Positions 24,255 through 35,935 of a stretch of DNA of 64,000 bases are shown here, one piece after another; the first letter of the stretch is position 1; each line of letters starts with the position of its first letter. Source of the stretch: Anagrus nilaparvatae (Eukaryota > Arthropoda > Insecta > Hymenoptera > Mymaridae); assembly GCA_022575985.1 (NCBI GenBank), contig JAKSXM010000132.1, forward strand, positions 9,734,001-9,798,000, read 5' to 3'. A model generated the notes under the pieces. That model was not told the origin of the DNA and searched no databases. It saw only the letters and a list, made by a program, of their open reading frames with translations. The translations under genes and the position numbers were made by a program.

Positions 24255-27019
24255 TTACATATGTTTTTTCTTATAAATCAATAAAGATACATGTTTTTCT
24301 TTTGGAATATCTGTTAGTAAATGTGCACTATCCTGCAAATCATTTCTTAATTCCCAAGGTTTATCCTTATCATCTGGACGATATGAATATGCAGCATAAT
24401 GTTTTGCTAAATTATAATCAATTCTATCAACAAAACCAATAATTTGATAATCATGACCTTTTACTTTAATATTTATTGGTATGTCATTCAAACCATCACC
24501 AGGTATATTTTCTGTATGGACAAATAATAATTTACCAGGTTCAAAAGTTATTTTAGATTCTTTGTTTGAACATTCAAAGCAATTGTTACTATTTTTATCT
24601 TCTAAAATTGATTGTAATTGTGATTCTAAGTTAGCTTTATTTGAAGTTATTTCAACAGTTGGTAAGTAATTTTCACGAGCTGTATTGCAATTTACACATG
24701 CTTCAACTTTCTTGTTTAAAAATTCTTTTTCTGGAAATAAAGAGCGAAGAAAATCATCAATAACATGCAAACATTTTAGTTTCGTTACTGATGATTCACT
24801 GGGCGATGGACGACAAATATTTTTCAATATTTTTAATCGATTTTCGTAAAATAATTCATCGTCATAATTATTTTTCACGTAATCTGAAATTGTTTTTAGG
24901 AATAAATTTTTACTTTTATTTGATTTAATCAGCTTCTTGTAATTTGAATCTTGATTATAAAGTGATACTAAAATTTCAAAAATACTGTCAAATAAACTAG
25001 TTTCGTCGAGAATATAAGCTTTGCCATTTAATGTTTCTTTGCCTCTTCGTTTACCACTTACAAGGAATGGTCGCATTTTATTTGGTGTATTAATTGGTTC
25101 TTCTGGTTCTTCTGGCTCTTCTAGTTCTTCTGGTTCTTCTGTTTCTTTCTTATCATCGGCGTCCAGATTTTCTTCCAATATTGGACTACTTTCCTCATTT
25201 TCGTTTGGTATTTCTTTTTGATTCGTATTATCTGATGTTTTATTAAAATCATTAAAAAATAAATCAAAAACATTGTATAACACATTGGTTTTAAAATTTG
25301 TGTCATTATTTTTATTAAATTTTTCTAGCAACAAAGATGGCAAGTTACTTTTTAATGCTAACATTCTTGAACACCATTCTGGAATACAATCTTTATCTTT
25401 TTTTTCTTTGGAATTATTTTTACAAATTTTTGGAAGTTTTTGACTCATAAGTGATTCTTTGCATCTTCTAATTTCATCGATTAAATTATTTGGCCTCTAA
25501 AAATAAAAAAGATAATTTAATTTAAAAATATTTGTATTTTTCTTCATACTTCAGTTGAAAGTGCTTAGTTTAGCCTTTGTTTTTGTAACCGAAAGTTATA
25601 CGTTTAGTCCCGTATAAATTGTTGAATTGTTGCTAGGGTTACTATAGGTTAAAAATAAAAATAAGGCAAAAGAGAGAGAATAGTTAAAATTTTCTTTGAG
25701 CTACGCATACATGAAAAATCAATAAAATACACCGTTTCAAAAAATCATATGGATGAAAAATCCTCTAATAGGACTAAAATTTGTGATCTAAGAATCGAAT
25801 TCTATCGGAAATTTCCTATCTGGATCATAGAGGAAAAAATTTTTAATCTTATGTGAGTTTTTTACAAAAAAATTAAGAAAAATTATCTCTCATTTTTGTT
25901 CCTTTTTTTATAAGTGGCCAAAACACAAAAACGGCTGACAAAAATTGAAGCGAAGCCTTATGAGCTAAAAAATGACGCAGAAGCTTATTTTTAGTTGTAC
26001 TTTTAGGAAAAAATACTTTGGGTTCGAATTGAAGACTCGACCGTTCAGATAACGACATCACATCGTTCGGGCTTCTGGGGCCTCGATGAGAATTGTCAAA
26101 ATAAACAAAAAAATAAGCTTAAAAGCTTATGAAAAGTTACCTAAAAATTTATAGATTTTATTTGGCATACTTAAACGCGCTTTCGACCAAGTATAAAGAA
26201 AAATAGTAAACGCAATACGGTATGAAAGTTGAATGCTCGCTCCTGTGTAACATAACAAAATTATGGCTTTAAAGAAGGACCTTGGTTCCACACAGGGACG
26301 AACGTTTAACTTTCCTCCCTATTTAAGAATTTGAATGTATTATTAATTATTTTAAAAATAAAAAATACTGTCATAAATTGTTGGCCCTAAGGTCCTTCTT
26401 TAAAGCCAAAATTTTGAAAAAAATCCGAATATTTACGTATTTTGTCCAAGAGAATCAAGAGATCAAAGAGAAATTTCCCAAAAGTAGAACTCTACCATTA
26501 AAAAAAATTTTAAAATTAGTTTTAAAAAAAAGTGTTTTTTTATTATTTGACGCAAAATTTCCATAAAATCAGGTATCAAATACGAGTAATAAAATTATTT
26601 TAAATTAGAACACTTTTTGAGTTTTGAAAAAAAATTGGTATTATACGTTCTAATAGAAAAATAAATAAAGTGTATTTTTTTATTTTTTTACGGCAAAAAT
26701 GCATGTTTATAAAAAAAAAAATTTGAAAATTTAGCTATTAAATTTGAAAAATTGACTAACAACAATATTTTAAAAACTAAAATTCCTTTACAAAAAATTA
26801 CACACTTCGCATATACAAACGTGATGTTAAAATCAGCTCTTAGCATCTGAGGTATTACAAATCTAGCTTATATGCAAAAAAAAATCGTTCATTCAAATTT
26901 TACCAATAACAAATCCTATTTAAGGAACTATAATTTACCTCTTTTTCTCCTTTATAATTATCAAGTGAAGATGATTTCACAGTATAAATAAAAAATATCA
27001 AAATGAATAAAATTTTCAT
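24255..27019 (-). CDS. Secreted ubiquitin-specific-protease-like protein (two exons, 440 aa)
   Basis: Exon 1 (26939-27019) encodes MKILFILIFFIYTVKSSS, a clear signal peptide, and ends at GTAAAT. Exon 2 (24255-25496) follows an AG acceptor in the same phase. The mature protein has a Glu/Pro-rich acidic repeat (residues ~146-161). It then has a block resembling the start of a USP domain (DETSLFDSIFEIL, ~191-203), two CxxC pairs (CVNC ~294 and CFEC ~333) like the USP zinc ribbon, and a His box, KHYAAYSYRP (~392), followed by W and ND (~408-413). This order fits a USP fold. Where a USP has its catalytic Cys I see Thr/Ser, so it may be inactive. USPs act inside cells, so a signal peptide is odd. 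A decayed paralogue lies at 49084-52217. The USP relationship is inferred from motif order. Confidence 0.65.
26262..26412. repeat. ~150 bp inverted-repeat element in the intron
   Basis: 'ggctttaaagaaggacctt' (from about 26264) and its perfect inverse 'aaggtccttctttaaagcc' (about 26390) enclose about 105 bases. It looks like a small MITE in the intron of the secreted USP-like gene. Target duplication not resolved. Confidence 0.55.
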
Positions 27020-27347
27020 TTTTCGTTAAATTAAATTTTTTAAACAATACAAAGAATAACCACTTTAATAGTACAATTGATTCAAAAATAACATTAAAAA
27101 AACTTGTGCCTTTTATTTATATTTATTCTCTGATAAATTTAATTTGTATCAATTTCAAGCACGATCAAATTTATTTTTCGTTATCATCTTATACGTGCAT
27201 TATCTTTAAATTTAAAAGTTTTATATTTTAATTTAAAGATAATTTTTATTTTTTAATAATTTTAAGACAATTGAAAATATTTATCATATATTATATTGAT
27301 AAATATATGCAAAAAGAACAAAGCAAGATAGAATACGTTTATATTTA

Positions 27348-27350
<3 letters not shown>

Positions 27351-27399
<49 letters not shown>

Positions 27400-27400
27400 C
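27351..27400. repeat. Poly-T run
   Basis: An almost unbroken T run of about 45 bases. It makes a spurious frame (27271-27522) that I reject. It could be the tail of an old minus-strand retrocopy, but nothing recognisable lies to its right. Confidence 0.8.
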
Positions 27401-27449
27401 TAAGTCAGTTATGGATAAATATTCTACATTTTTACTGGGTCTGGGGTCA

Positions 27450-28290
27450 GTTAATGAATATTAATAAAATATATTTTTTTTTAAATAAGGAATGGTTATC
27501 TTTGATTACAAAACAAAAATAATTGATTGCTAACCCAATCATAAAAACTCCGAAATATTTTGTAAAAAAAAAATGTATTTCTAGCTAATAATTTAGGAAA
27601 TATTTGTAACCATGCAAAAATATTTCTGGTTTAGCGAATTTTGATATACTCCTTAGGGTTTCGGGTCGATGTTGGCGATTTTGAAATAAGATTTTTTATA
27701 TTTAAAATGGAAAACTCTAAATCCCGCATTTCTAAGTTTTTAATCTCAAAATCAGTTAACTAATTTTAATACGCGCTTACTGAAGTATATCTTCGGCTCT
27801 TTTTCAAACATGGACTATCAGAAATTTTCTTTACTGATCTTATAAATATTTTTTGGACCAAATTATTTAAAAATTTTTTTTATTTTTTAATAAACTAAAA
27901 AAGCAAAATCTTAATCATTAGTTTTTTTATGTTTAATCAAATTATTTTTTTTGAGGATTCATATAAGAGATATTTTAATAAAAATTAAAATTTTTTTTAT
28001 TATTTAGTCCCAAAATATTTTTATAACATTTTTAATAAAACTATATAAATTATTTTCATTTCAGTATATTTTAAAATGAAAATTATAGTAATAATTTTGG
28101 AAAGAAAAATATTTTTCTTGCAAAAAAAAACGAAGTATTTTAAATTGAAAAATTATGTTATATAATATTATTTTGACAATATTTTTAATAGTTGGCTTAT
28201 GTAGCGAAAAAAAATTTGCTGATTCTTAATCAATTGATTATTATTTTCTTAAAGCAGATACATATCCTATAATAAATAAAATATCATTTG
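27450..28290. other. Intergenic AT-rich stretch
   Basis: This lies between the 5' end of the USP-like gene and the 3' end of maelstrom. I see no frame, repeat or RNA, only A/T-rich DNA. Confidence 0.5.
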
Positions 28291-28294
28291 AATT

Positions 28295-31200
28295 TCATTG
28301 TAAGAAACAATTTTTTAATTCCGATGACTTACCATGACCTTCAGAACCTTTATCATAACCTTGCCTTTTTTTTATGGCAGCTCCACGACCTAAAAATAAA
28401 TAAAGTTTAACAAAATTATTTAGAAATTAAATTTTTTTTTATATTACCCATCCTGATACTAGGAAAGCTGTTATTACTAAAATCAATATCTTCATTATCA
28501 ATTTTTTCAAAAAGAGCTACAGAACCTGTATAAATTAATTACAAGTATTAAGAATTTGCAATATAATTTTAAATAAAATAATTTAGTGTATACTTTACTT
28601 TTTGTAAATGGTGTTCGTAATGGCCTTTCTTTAGCTTCGCCGGGCTGGTAAATGAAAAATATTTTTTATTTATAAAATAAAAAAACTTATAACTAGTTTG
28701 TGTGTTCACACAACCAAAGATCATGGAACTAGTTCAATTTTAACAGTTTTAACTTATACTCCCTAATTATTATAAGTCCTATAGAACCGAAATTATAATA
28801 ATCCCGAAACTCAAATTATTAAGTCCATAAACTTTAAATATTCTAAGTCCCTAAAAAAATTCTAAGTCCATTTAACTCCTTCCCTAAAACTTCACTTTTT
28901 CACCCCCCCCTCCTCTACTGCAAGGGACATTTCCGGGTACCCCTTCCTATGAACATGTTCCATGTTAAAATAAAAATTTCTAAAATATGCAACTAAGACT
29001 CACTACTTGGAGTGTTGTAGGATTTTTTAATATTTTACTGTAATCTATAATATTAAAAACAGAGTCAGTTTTTCGTTGACGCATGTCAATGGTGCTTCTA
29101 GCTGCAGAAACTTTTTCTTTTTGATTTTCTGATACCTAAAATTAAATAATTAAAATTTTTTTTAAATTAACAAAATCAAATTTTTTTACCCCGTTAACTC
29201 TTGAACTTGAAGATCTTGAACTTGATGGAGATTTATTTAGGCTCATAGTACTCAGTGCTGTATTTAGAGACTTAACAAATGATGAATTAACATTAGGCAT
29301 ATGGAAACCAGGAAGCATTTCAATGTTTAATACTTGACAGCAAAGACCGCAAATTATATATATCCATCTTTTTATGTACGATTGACTGCAATGAATTACA
29401 CCAACTTGAAGATCACCATGATACTTTATATGCAGCAGTATAAAATGGAAAAAAATTCTTGATATAGAATAATAGAATAAGAACATAAAAAAAACTTACA
29501 TCACACTCTAGACCTGGCTTATAAGCAAAGGGATCCTTCTTGATTAGAATATTAGCTACTACATCTTCAATCTCGGTGGTACCAGTTGACATCATAGCAG
29601 AGTTGTATAAGCGAGTAAACAGATACTCAAATGAATAAATTTTAAAATACTCTTCACTTACTCCTATTAATAGCGAAAAATTATATATATTTATTGTGTT
29701 TAAATTTTTTTAGATCCAAATATACATAAAAATGTACGTAAAATAAAGATATATTGATAAAATACCTGCTGCTTGAGAAACTCTGTTAAGTAAAGACTTT
29801 ACTGGTAATTTTACCTCATCCAATGTATATATTGGAGGACATTTATTTCCAATAAATCCAGGATTAATTAGTTTCATAATTTTATCATATACAACAAAAT
29901 AATCGTCTTCACCGAACTCGGATTCAACAGGAATACAATGGGATGTTGAACTTGTTTCTCGAGCTTCACTAGAATATCCTAATTTAATTTTTTCACTTAT
30001 AATTTCATTATAAACGTTAGTTATTCCATCTCTTAAAGAAAATTCTGCCAAAGCAATCTCGGCAGGATGATAATCTGGTTCATTGTTCTCTAACATTCTA
30101 AGATAAAAAAAGTTTACGTGAATAACGTAAAACCTCAGATCAGCTAAATCTGAAAAGAAAATTTTCATGTAATCAATATAAATATGGGTGGTTTTTATAT
30201 ATACGGTATCACGTATTTATATCAGAAATGAAAGCTCTTTGCACTTTTTTTTCTTTTAAACATATAATAATATTTTTTAAAGTCCAACTTATTGCGCATA
30301 TTTTACTAAAGATATAAAAAAATTTTTTTGGGCTCATGTCTTAAAAATGTATAGCCACCGCACCGTACGCTGTTCTTCTGGTATATACCAAACTTTCGAT
30401 ATTAATATTTAGCTTAAGCTAGGCAGGACGGAGGCTTTTGCATCTAGGCTGCGCGTCCCGAACTGAATTTATACCTGAAAAGGTGGTTTTAAGCCGGCAT
30501 TAAGTGCGGGTCTGTTTTTGGTGTTTTAGCTATAGTAAGAATCTGGCACAAGCGTTGTGAAACGCGTTTCACGACGTAGTCTCCGGAGGTTACCCATGCA
30601 ACCAAAGGCGGCCATTGGGCCTTACGGGATTATGAGTATAGTTAGTGCTATGCGCTTCTTGTTATATACGTAACTAGGAGCACAAGACCCGTGGGGTTTT
30701 CATAGTTAATGCAAGATTTCACATAATTTACCGAGATAAAAAAATATTTAGCTTAAAATTTGAATTAAAAGTTTCCTATAAGGTGCAAATGACGTATATA
30801 TAGGTTCCAAAAATTTATTTTTTGCCCTCCAGGACATAAAACTCGTGCCTTTAAACTTGTCATGGAATTTTAATTCTAATTTAATAATTTTAATTCTGTG
30901 CCTTAATAGACAAACAATATCGTAAGCATAATGGGCAAAAAACCTTAGACACTAGTGTGAACGGCCCGGCTCCTCCAAGCACTCGTGTTAGTGCTCACAC
31001 TAACGCTACCATTTTAAGCCCTTGATACTTAATATACTATTTTGCCCTCATGGGAGTAAAACTCGTGCGTAAAACTTTGCAAAGAATTTTCTGCACTCGT
31101 TCTACGCCTGGGTAGGCAAAAAATATTGTAAGCACTATGGGCGAAATATTTTGGACTCTAACATGAACACATATCACTAGTGCCAAAACTTTTGCGCCTT

Positions 31201-32278
31201 TGATATACTTAATATACTAATTTTTCCTTACAATAAATTAAATTTTCATGTATTCCTCTTAGCATATCGTCATATTTAAGTAGGTCTCACAGTTTTAGAT
31301 ATTTTTAAGCTTTACAGCTCTTAATATGCACGCGCTATATTGAAGCAATGAAAGTTCTGCTGAATTTTTTTTCTTGCTTAACTTCCACCGTGAAAAATTT
31401 TAAATAGTAAAGCTTTAACTATGAAAATTATAATTATTTTTTTTTTTTAAAAGCCTTTGCAAAGAAAAAATGTTCCCGCATCGCACACATTTCGTTTTCT
31501 CCGCAAGTGTATGCAATATTTTAATTAATACATCTTGTTCAATAATGTGTTTTAGAGAAAAAATAAGGTAACCACAGTCTGAAAAAATTTGATTTCAACA
31601 ATTAAGAAGAGTTTTTTGTATAGAATTTGTGATAAAAATTTTAGGTCCAAATACAAAAAAATTAAAAAAAAAAATTAACATTTAAAACATATATTATTGT
31701 TGAAAGCCTCAGCCCACCGATAGAGTGTTGGAAAAAAGAGGTAAACAATAAACCATAAACAACAATAAATAACAATAATAATAATAAGTGTTGTGCCGTA
31801 AAAAATAAAAAAATATACAGTTCCCGTGAAAAACATCAATAGATAAGATTTTTTGAGCTACTTACTATGCATATTGTTTCTAACAAATGTATCTACGTAC
31901 TCTTTCATGTTATCTCCAAATTCTTGCTTTTTCATTTGTTGTCTCTCAACATCGCATAATTTTTCACCAATTCCAGTTAATTTTTCCATTTTCACATTGT
32001 GCTTATTATTTTTGGCTTTCGATTTGTAATTTTCCTTAGTTTTTTCATCCAAATTCTATTAAAAATTTAGAATATTTCTTTAAAGTGTAAACAATAAAAT
32101 TATAAATTCAACATAAAAATATCTTATAAATAAGACTTACTTTCCAAGCAAAATTACATTCAGCATCTATTTGAACATCTTTTATACCATTTGGATAATA
32201 TTTTCCTTTTTTTTCTTGTTGCTTTTTCCAATCGAGCATAAAAAAAAGAAATGCGTTGGGCTTATTTTTAGGAGCCAT
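28295..32278 (-). CDS. mael: Maelstrom, piRNA-pathway HMG/MAEL protein (nine exons, ~486 aa)
   Basis: Exons reconstructed from phase-compatible GT-AG sites: 32141-32278, 31866-32055, 29766-30149, 29500-29663, 29190-29423, 29004-29135, 28599-28644, 28448-28525 and 28295-28389. Exons 1-2 give the HMG box (MAPKNKPNAFLFFMLDWKKQ, then KYYPNGIKDVQIDAECNFAWK). Exon 3 gives the MAEL domain core (FYVIHVNFFY, PAEIALAEFSLRDGI, IKLGYSSEA). Exon 5 holds HCSQSYIKRWIYIICGLCC, a conserved MAEL block. The tail has a Ser-rich stretch and GRGAA. Length and order fit the family. Maelstrom supports transposon silencing by piRNAs in the germ line, in the nucleus and nuage. No stop or frameshift is seen, so the gene looks functional. 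The last exon may instead splice at a GTAAGT near 28335, and the exon 6 donor could be 3 bases away. The window is full of the transposons this pathway would target. Confidence 0.9.
30420..30755 (+). mobile_element. R1-type LINE 3' UTR fragment in the maelstrom intron
   Basis: 'ctaggctgcgcgtcccgaactgaatttatacctgaaa' matches the 3' UTR of the truncated LINE at 40201-41086 ('ctaggctgcgcgtcccaaactgaagttatacctgaaa'). Then come the shared 'agtaagaatctgg' and 'gtctcc' and an end of the form 'gcaagatttcacata...ataaaaaaa'. The coding part is missing. The insertion lies in the 1.7 kb third intron of maelstrom, in the opposite orientation to the gene. Confidence 0.6.
30790..31235. repeat. ~215 bp tandem duplication in the maelstrom intron
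   Basis: Two diverged copies share 'ttttgccct.cat/cag.a.taaaactcgtgc' (30818 and 31033), 'gtaagca.tatgggc', 'cactagtg' and a closing 'gatacttaatatact' (31025 and 31206). No gene is visible in them. Confidence 0.55.
31240..31860. other. Remainder of the large maelstrom intron
   Basis: A/T-rich intron sequence with a short 'aacaataaataacaataataataataa' simple repeat near 31750. Nothing else is supported. Confidence 0.5.
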
Positions 32279-32284
32279 TCCTCA

Positions 32285-33703
32285 TCTAAAAATATAATAA
32301 TGAATTAAAAACAAAAACATAATTTTATATTTATAATGTATATCAAAAGATAAATAGCGTTTATATACAATAGAAATTATCTTATCTTGGCGTTTAAATA
32401 AAATGCATTTATTGTTAAAATAATAATTATATACCGTTTAAATTTTTTTGATAAAAATGAAAATTATTTTCTTAACGTATATCTTATTATTATTTTTATT
32501 AAATTTTATTATCTTATACCTTAGTTTATTGGCTAAAATTATCAACCTTTAATTAAAAAGTAAATTTAAATTTAAAAAATTTTAAGACTTTGGCCAGTAT
32601 ATAGTTGCACTATTTATAAAAATATATTTGAACCAATAAATTCTGGACCTACTCTGAAACTTTAACACGTTTATAAGGCCCCGTTTATACGAAACTTGTA
32701 ATGGTATTATCACAGTGAAAACCTTGGAACGGCTGAAACGAATAACTAGGATAGTTGATAATAGGAGCTGGAAAATTTATCTGAAAAAAAAATTTAACAA
32801 TGTGTGACATGAGTTATGCTTATTTAAAAATTTCATACTTTTTTTAAAAACATTAAATAAAACTATATTTTATTTTTGAGACTTCTGTAAATTTAAATGA
32901 ACTCAATCAAACTGAATCCTGAAAAATCTTCTTTCTTTTAAAATTTTTAAACACTGTTTATTTGAACAAAGATTGTATTTATAAAAATATTTATAAAATT
33001 TTTTCACTTTTCTATAATTATGATATAAATTCATAATATAACCACACAAAAGATTTTGCTATTATACTTATTTTTTGTATTAAATATTTTATAAAAATAT
33101 TTCTAGGTTACAATATAACACAGCATGTTCTAATACTAATTAATCATTCAAAAAATCTTATAAAATAAATAACAATTAATTTCTTATCCTTTCTTTTATA
33201 ATTTTGACAAGAGATATAAAATTTGAAGTATTGGTATAGGTACTTATATGTTTTTTTTCCTTATATGATATGAATTTTATATGATCTACACTAAATATTC
33301 AAGTAATTAAAATCAAAGTAGCACGAAATTAAAAAAAAATTATAATATATACATTAAAAAGCAAGTAAATTTTTCATAAATAATTGTTTTTCTTTTTGGA
33401 GTAAACAAAGCGTATAATGACTGAAACAGCTGATGAGCAGCATTTGTCGGCGTCCTCTTTCGGAATCTTTTTAAGTTTTTAATTCTTTTTAAATTTAAAG
33501 AAGTCTCAATTTTAAAATTTAGAAACTAAATCACTGTTTATAAAATAATTTTCAAATTATATATATTTTATCTACATATATTCTATATAATTAAATAAAA
33601 ATTTAAAATACAAGGTTATATAAAATACACTTGTGTAATTTATATATTTCCATACACTCAAATAATTTAATTTAAAATTAAATGTAATTTATAATTTACT
33701 TAC
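32285..33703. other. 5' region of maelstrom, no gene recognised
   Basis: Immediately before the maelstrom start codon the minus strand reads 'tttttagATGAGGAATGG', a splice acceptor that would put the start in a second exon. The rest is A/T-rich. A GC-richer patch near 32670-32760 and another near 33420-33470 show no assignable frame. Confidence 0.45.
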
Positions 33704-33769
33704 CTCTAAAGTTTTACTTCTTTTTGAGCTTTTTTGAGAATGATTCCTTTTGTTTTTTCTTTTTGCCAT
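33704..33769 (-). CDS. Candidate upstream exon, 22 codons, basic peptide
   Basis: An ATG opens a 22-codon frame starting MAKRKNKRNHSQ and rich in Lys, Arg and Ser. It ends exactly at the strong donor GAG|GTAAGT. It lies 1.4 kb upstream of maelstrom on the same strand, and maelstrom has an acceptor just before its own ATG. If the two join, the frame continues only as MRNGS and stops, overlapping the maelstrom start. The exon would then be a leader exon with a short upstream reading frame. It may instead be the first exon of another gene. Confidence 0.4.
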
Positions 33770-34096
33770 TTTTAATGAAATCAAAATAAATTTTTAATTA
33801 TTTAAATAGAAATGCACTTCTTGAGTATTTGCAATAACGAGCACAACAGCATTCTTTCAAACTATAGTTTCGTATCATAGACGGTTTTCCAAGAGCAATA
33901 TAGCGGGGGTGTAATGTTACAGGGGTATATAGGAAAAATAATTTAAAACGTAATTAAAAAAACAACACATAAAAACTTCTAATTTAAAATAAATTTTTGC
34001 AACTTTTTACGGAATCTATATTATAGTATAATATTTTATTCTAATGTTTTCTCGAAAGGATAAAACAATTTGAAACATTGTGTTCCTCGTGTGCGG

Positions 34097-34438
34097 CATG
34101 GGCGCTATACGCCCATGTCATTTTTTGCTTAGTCTTTATGAAAATAAACGTTTTTTACAATTTAAATAAAAAAAATTATGAAAGTGCGTTAATCTGGTGC
34201 GGCATGGGCGCAATGCGCCCATGAAAAAGAAGTGCGATAATTAGGCTAAAATAGGTTGAAAACCAACCCTGTCTTGCACTATTGTAAAAATATGATTAAC
34301 TAACCCGAAACTACCCATAGAAATCATATATAATTGAATTCCGCAGATATTTTTGATAATTTGTGAGATATATACCATGGGCGCATTGCGCCCATGCAGC
34401 ACATAAATCACGCAAATCATGGGCGCCTGGCGTCCATG
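34097..34438. repeat. Four CATGGGCG...CGCCCATG hairpins
   Basis: Four 21-base near-perfect palindromes lie at 34097, 34203, 34376 and 34418. Each is CATGGGCG, a short centre (ctata, caatg, cattg, cctgg) and CGCCCATG (CGTCCATG in the last). The first two also share a preceding 'gtgcgg'. They lie about 0.8 kb upstream of the piggyBac transposase pseudogene. They may be subterminal repeats of that element, which is inference. Confidence 0.7.
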
Positions 34439-34439
34439 A

Positions 34440-35208
34440 CGCAGCGAATGTGTTAACGTATACGCGGCCATATTTAATTAAAGAAATAATAATTATAAAA
34501 AAAATTTACAATAATAAATTTAAATACGCGGTGGTAGTTCGTCATCACCTTGACATCCCGACTCTCATGTGGTATGCAATCTCACACAAGGAACTTAAAT
34601 GTTAAATAATTCTCCCTTAAACGTGGAATTACGACTTCACGTAGGGGGATTTCACGAATAATTATAATAGTAAAAAATAATAAAAAAATGTGAAATATAC
34701 CTTACTTACACGGAGTCGAGAAATGTCCACCAGGACCTTTTGGACCTTCTACACAATACTGTGTATAATGCACGAATGCCTGCTTTATGTATTTAGTTCA
34801 CGCTATTTATACCCTTTTCGCCCTATGATTTACATAAGATAGAAAGAGCGCGATAGATAACATATTATAGTTGTCGGTAAAGACGAAATTATAAGTTTAA
34901 ATTATTTTCTGCAAGAGTTCTTGACTTAAATTATATGCACACGTGACTCTCTTTTTTGGAGCAGTATTATTATTATTGTTCGTTGTTGATATAAGTTTTT
35001 TACTTCAAAAATAAACAAATTTTATAAGTAGTGTAATTAGAGAAAGTAAAAACATTCAATTAGAATCTAATTTTTTTATACGTATTAAACAGTTAAATAT
35101 AGGTGTACTAAAAGCACCAAATTTTTGAAGTCCAATAGTTGTAATTGAGCAATAAATAACAAAATAAATAACCTATAAAAGATATTTTATTATTATTGTC
35201 TTATTATA
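34440..35208. other. AT-rich stretch upstream of the piggyBac pseudogene
   Basis: No gene is seen. A GC-richer part (34610-34860) contains 'ctatttataccctttt', which could be a TATA-type promoter for the transposase pseudogene, but nothing confirms it. Confidence 0.35.
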
Positions 35209-35722
35209 ATGTATACAAAACCGAATAATAGTACACATCAATTTCCTTTATTCTTTTATTTTATCTTTCAGAATCTCTCAGAAGCTCAGGATTGTCAAAT
35301 TATAAATTTTCCAAGTTATAATTATGAACTACTAAGATTTTTTGAAGATGCAAATCAAAATATTGATCACACAGAAATTATAATAAATCTTATAGAAAAG
35401 TTGGTGGTTTAATCTGAAGCTACATCGTCAGCGAAAAGGCCTGTAGAATCAAACATAGAAAATGTATCAGCAGATGATAGTGATGACATTGATGATTATG
35501 AATATGCTCCTAGTTCAAGTGGTTCTTCAAGTGATAGTGTTTTATCAGACTATGAGCATGTAGAAAATGAAATAGATGAAAGTAATAAAGAAGCAATTGA
35601 TTAAGAGAGTGAAGCTGATCCTATAAGAGTTGATAAATGGGAACCAATTTCTGTGACTGATAAGTCAACTTCTATGAATATAATAAGATACTCACATGAT
35701 AGATATTACTCAACTTAAACCA
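35209..35722 (+). pseudogene. piggyBac-type transposase, N-terminal part (split by insertion)
   Basis: Joined frames with stops give a leader, then an acidic segment (DDSDDIDDYEYAPSSSGSSSD, 'SDYEHVENEIDES') and 'KWEPI', typical of the N-terminal region of piggyBac transposases. Premature stops at 35410 and 35603 and a shift near 35700 show decay. At 35722 the sequence breaks and resumes at 44335 in register with 'PHEIFK', so this is the 5' half of the pseudogene at 44335-45475, separated by the 8.6 kb element. Confidence 0.7.
35715..35722. repeat. 8 bp target duplication, left copy
   Basis: TTAAACCA lies here and again at 44327-44334, directly outside the terminal inverted repeats. The reading of the piggyBac pseudogene becomes continuous when one copy and the element are removed in thought. 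Confidence 0.8.
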
Positions 35723-35935
35723 GTAGATAAGGTAAGCTTGTTCTAGGCCACCCAAACCCCTTGCCCCAGGGGGAGCGTTGGTAAAGAAGGGTGTTGCCCC
35801 AGGGGGAGCGTCGGTAAAGAAGGTTGTTGCCTCCAGGAGGCGTCGGTAAAGAAGGGTGCCCCCGACCCTTGAGTGTTGGTAAAGGGTGACCCACCCCTGG
35901 GGTGGGTTCGGTAATTAGAGGTATCTGCAAAATTG
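35723..35935. repeat. Left terminal inverted repeat with internal ~36 bp repeats
   Basis: After GTAGATAAGGTAAGC comes 'ttctaggccacccaaacccc', then four or so reiterations of a GC-rich block ending 'gtcggtaaagaagg' or 'gttggtaaag' with short hairpins such as 'gccccagggggagc'. Strong GC contrast with the surroundings. The minus-strand frame at 35715-35930 only reflects the repeat. Confidence 0.85.

Noticed and set aside
24481..25221. Plus-strand frames opposite the USP-like gene (24481-24669, 25021-25221)
   Set aside because: They are antisense shadows. The Ser/Gly run comes from the Glu/Pro repeat read backwards.
27271..27522. Frame with a long Phe run
   Set aside because: It is a translation of the poly-T tract.
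33420..33470. A possible exon of a gene between the upstream exon and maelstrom
   Set aside because: The minus strand has a short open stretch with MLLISCF, but no acceptor and donor in matching phase.
35715..35930. A 71-codon minus-strand frame rich in Pro and Gly
   Set aside because: It reads through the terminal inverted repeat and its inner ~36 bp repeats, so the pattern is repeat-driven.
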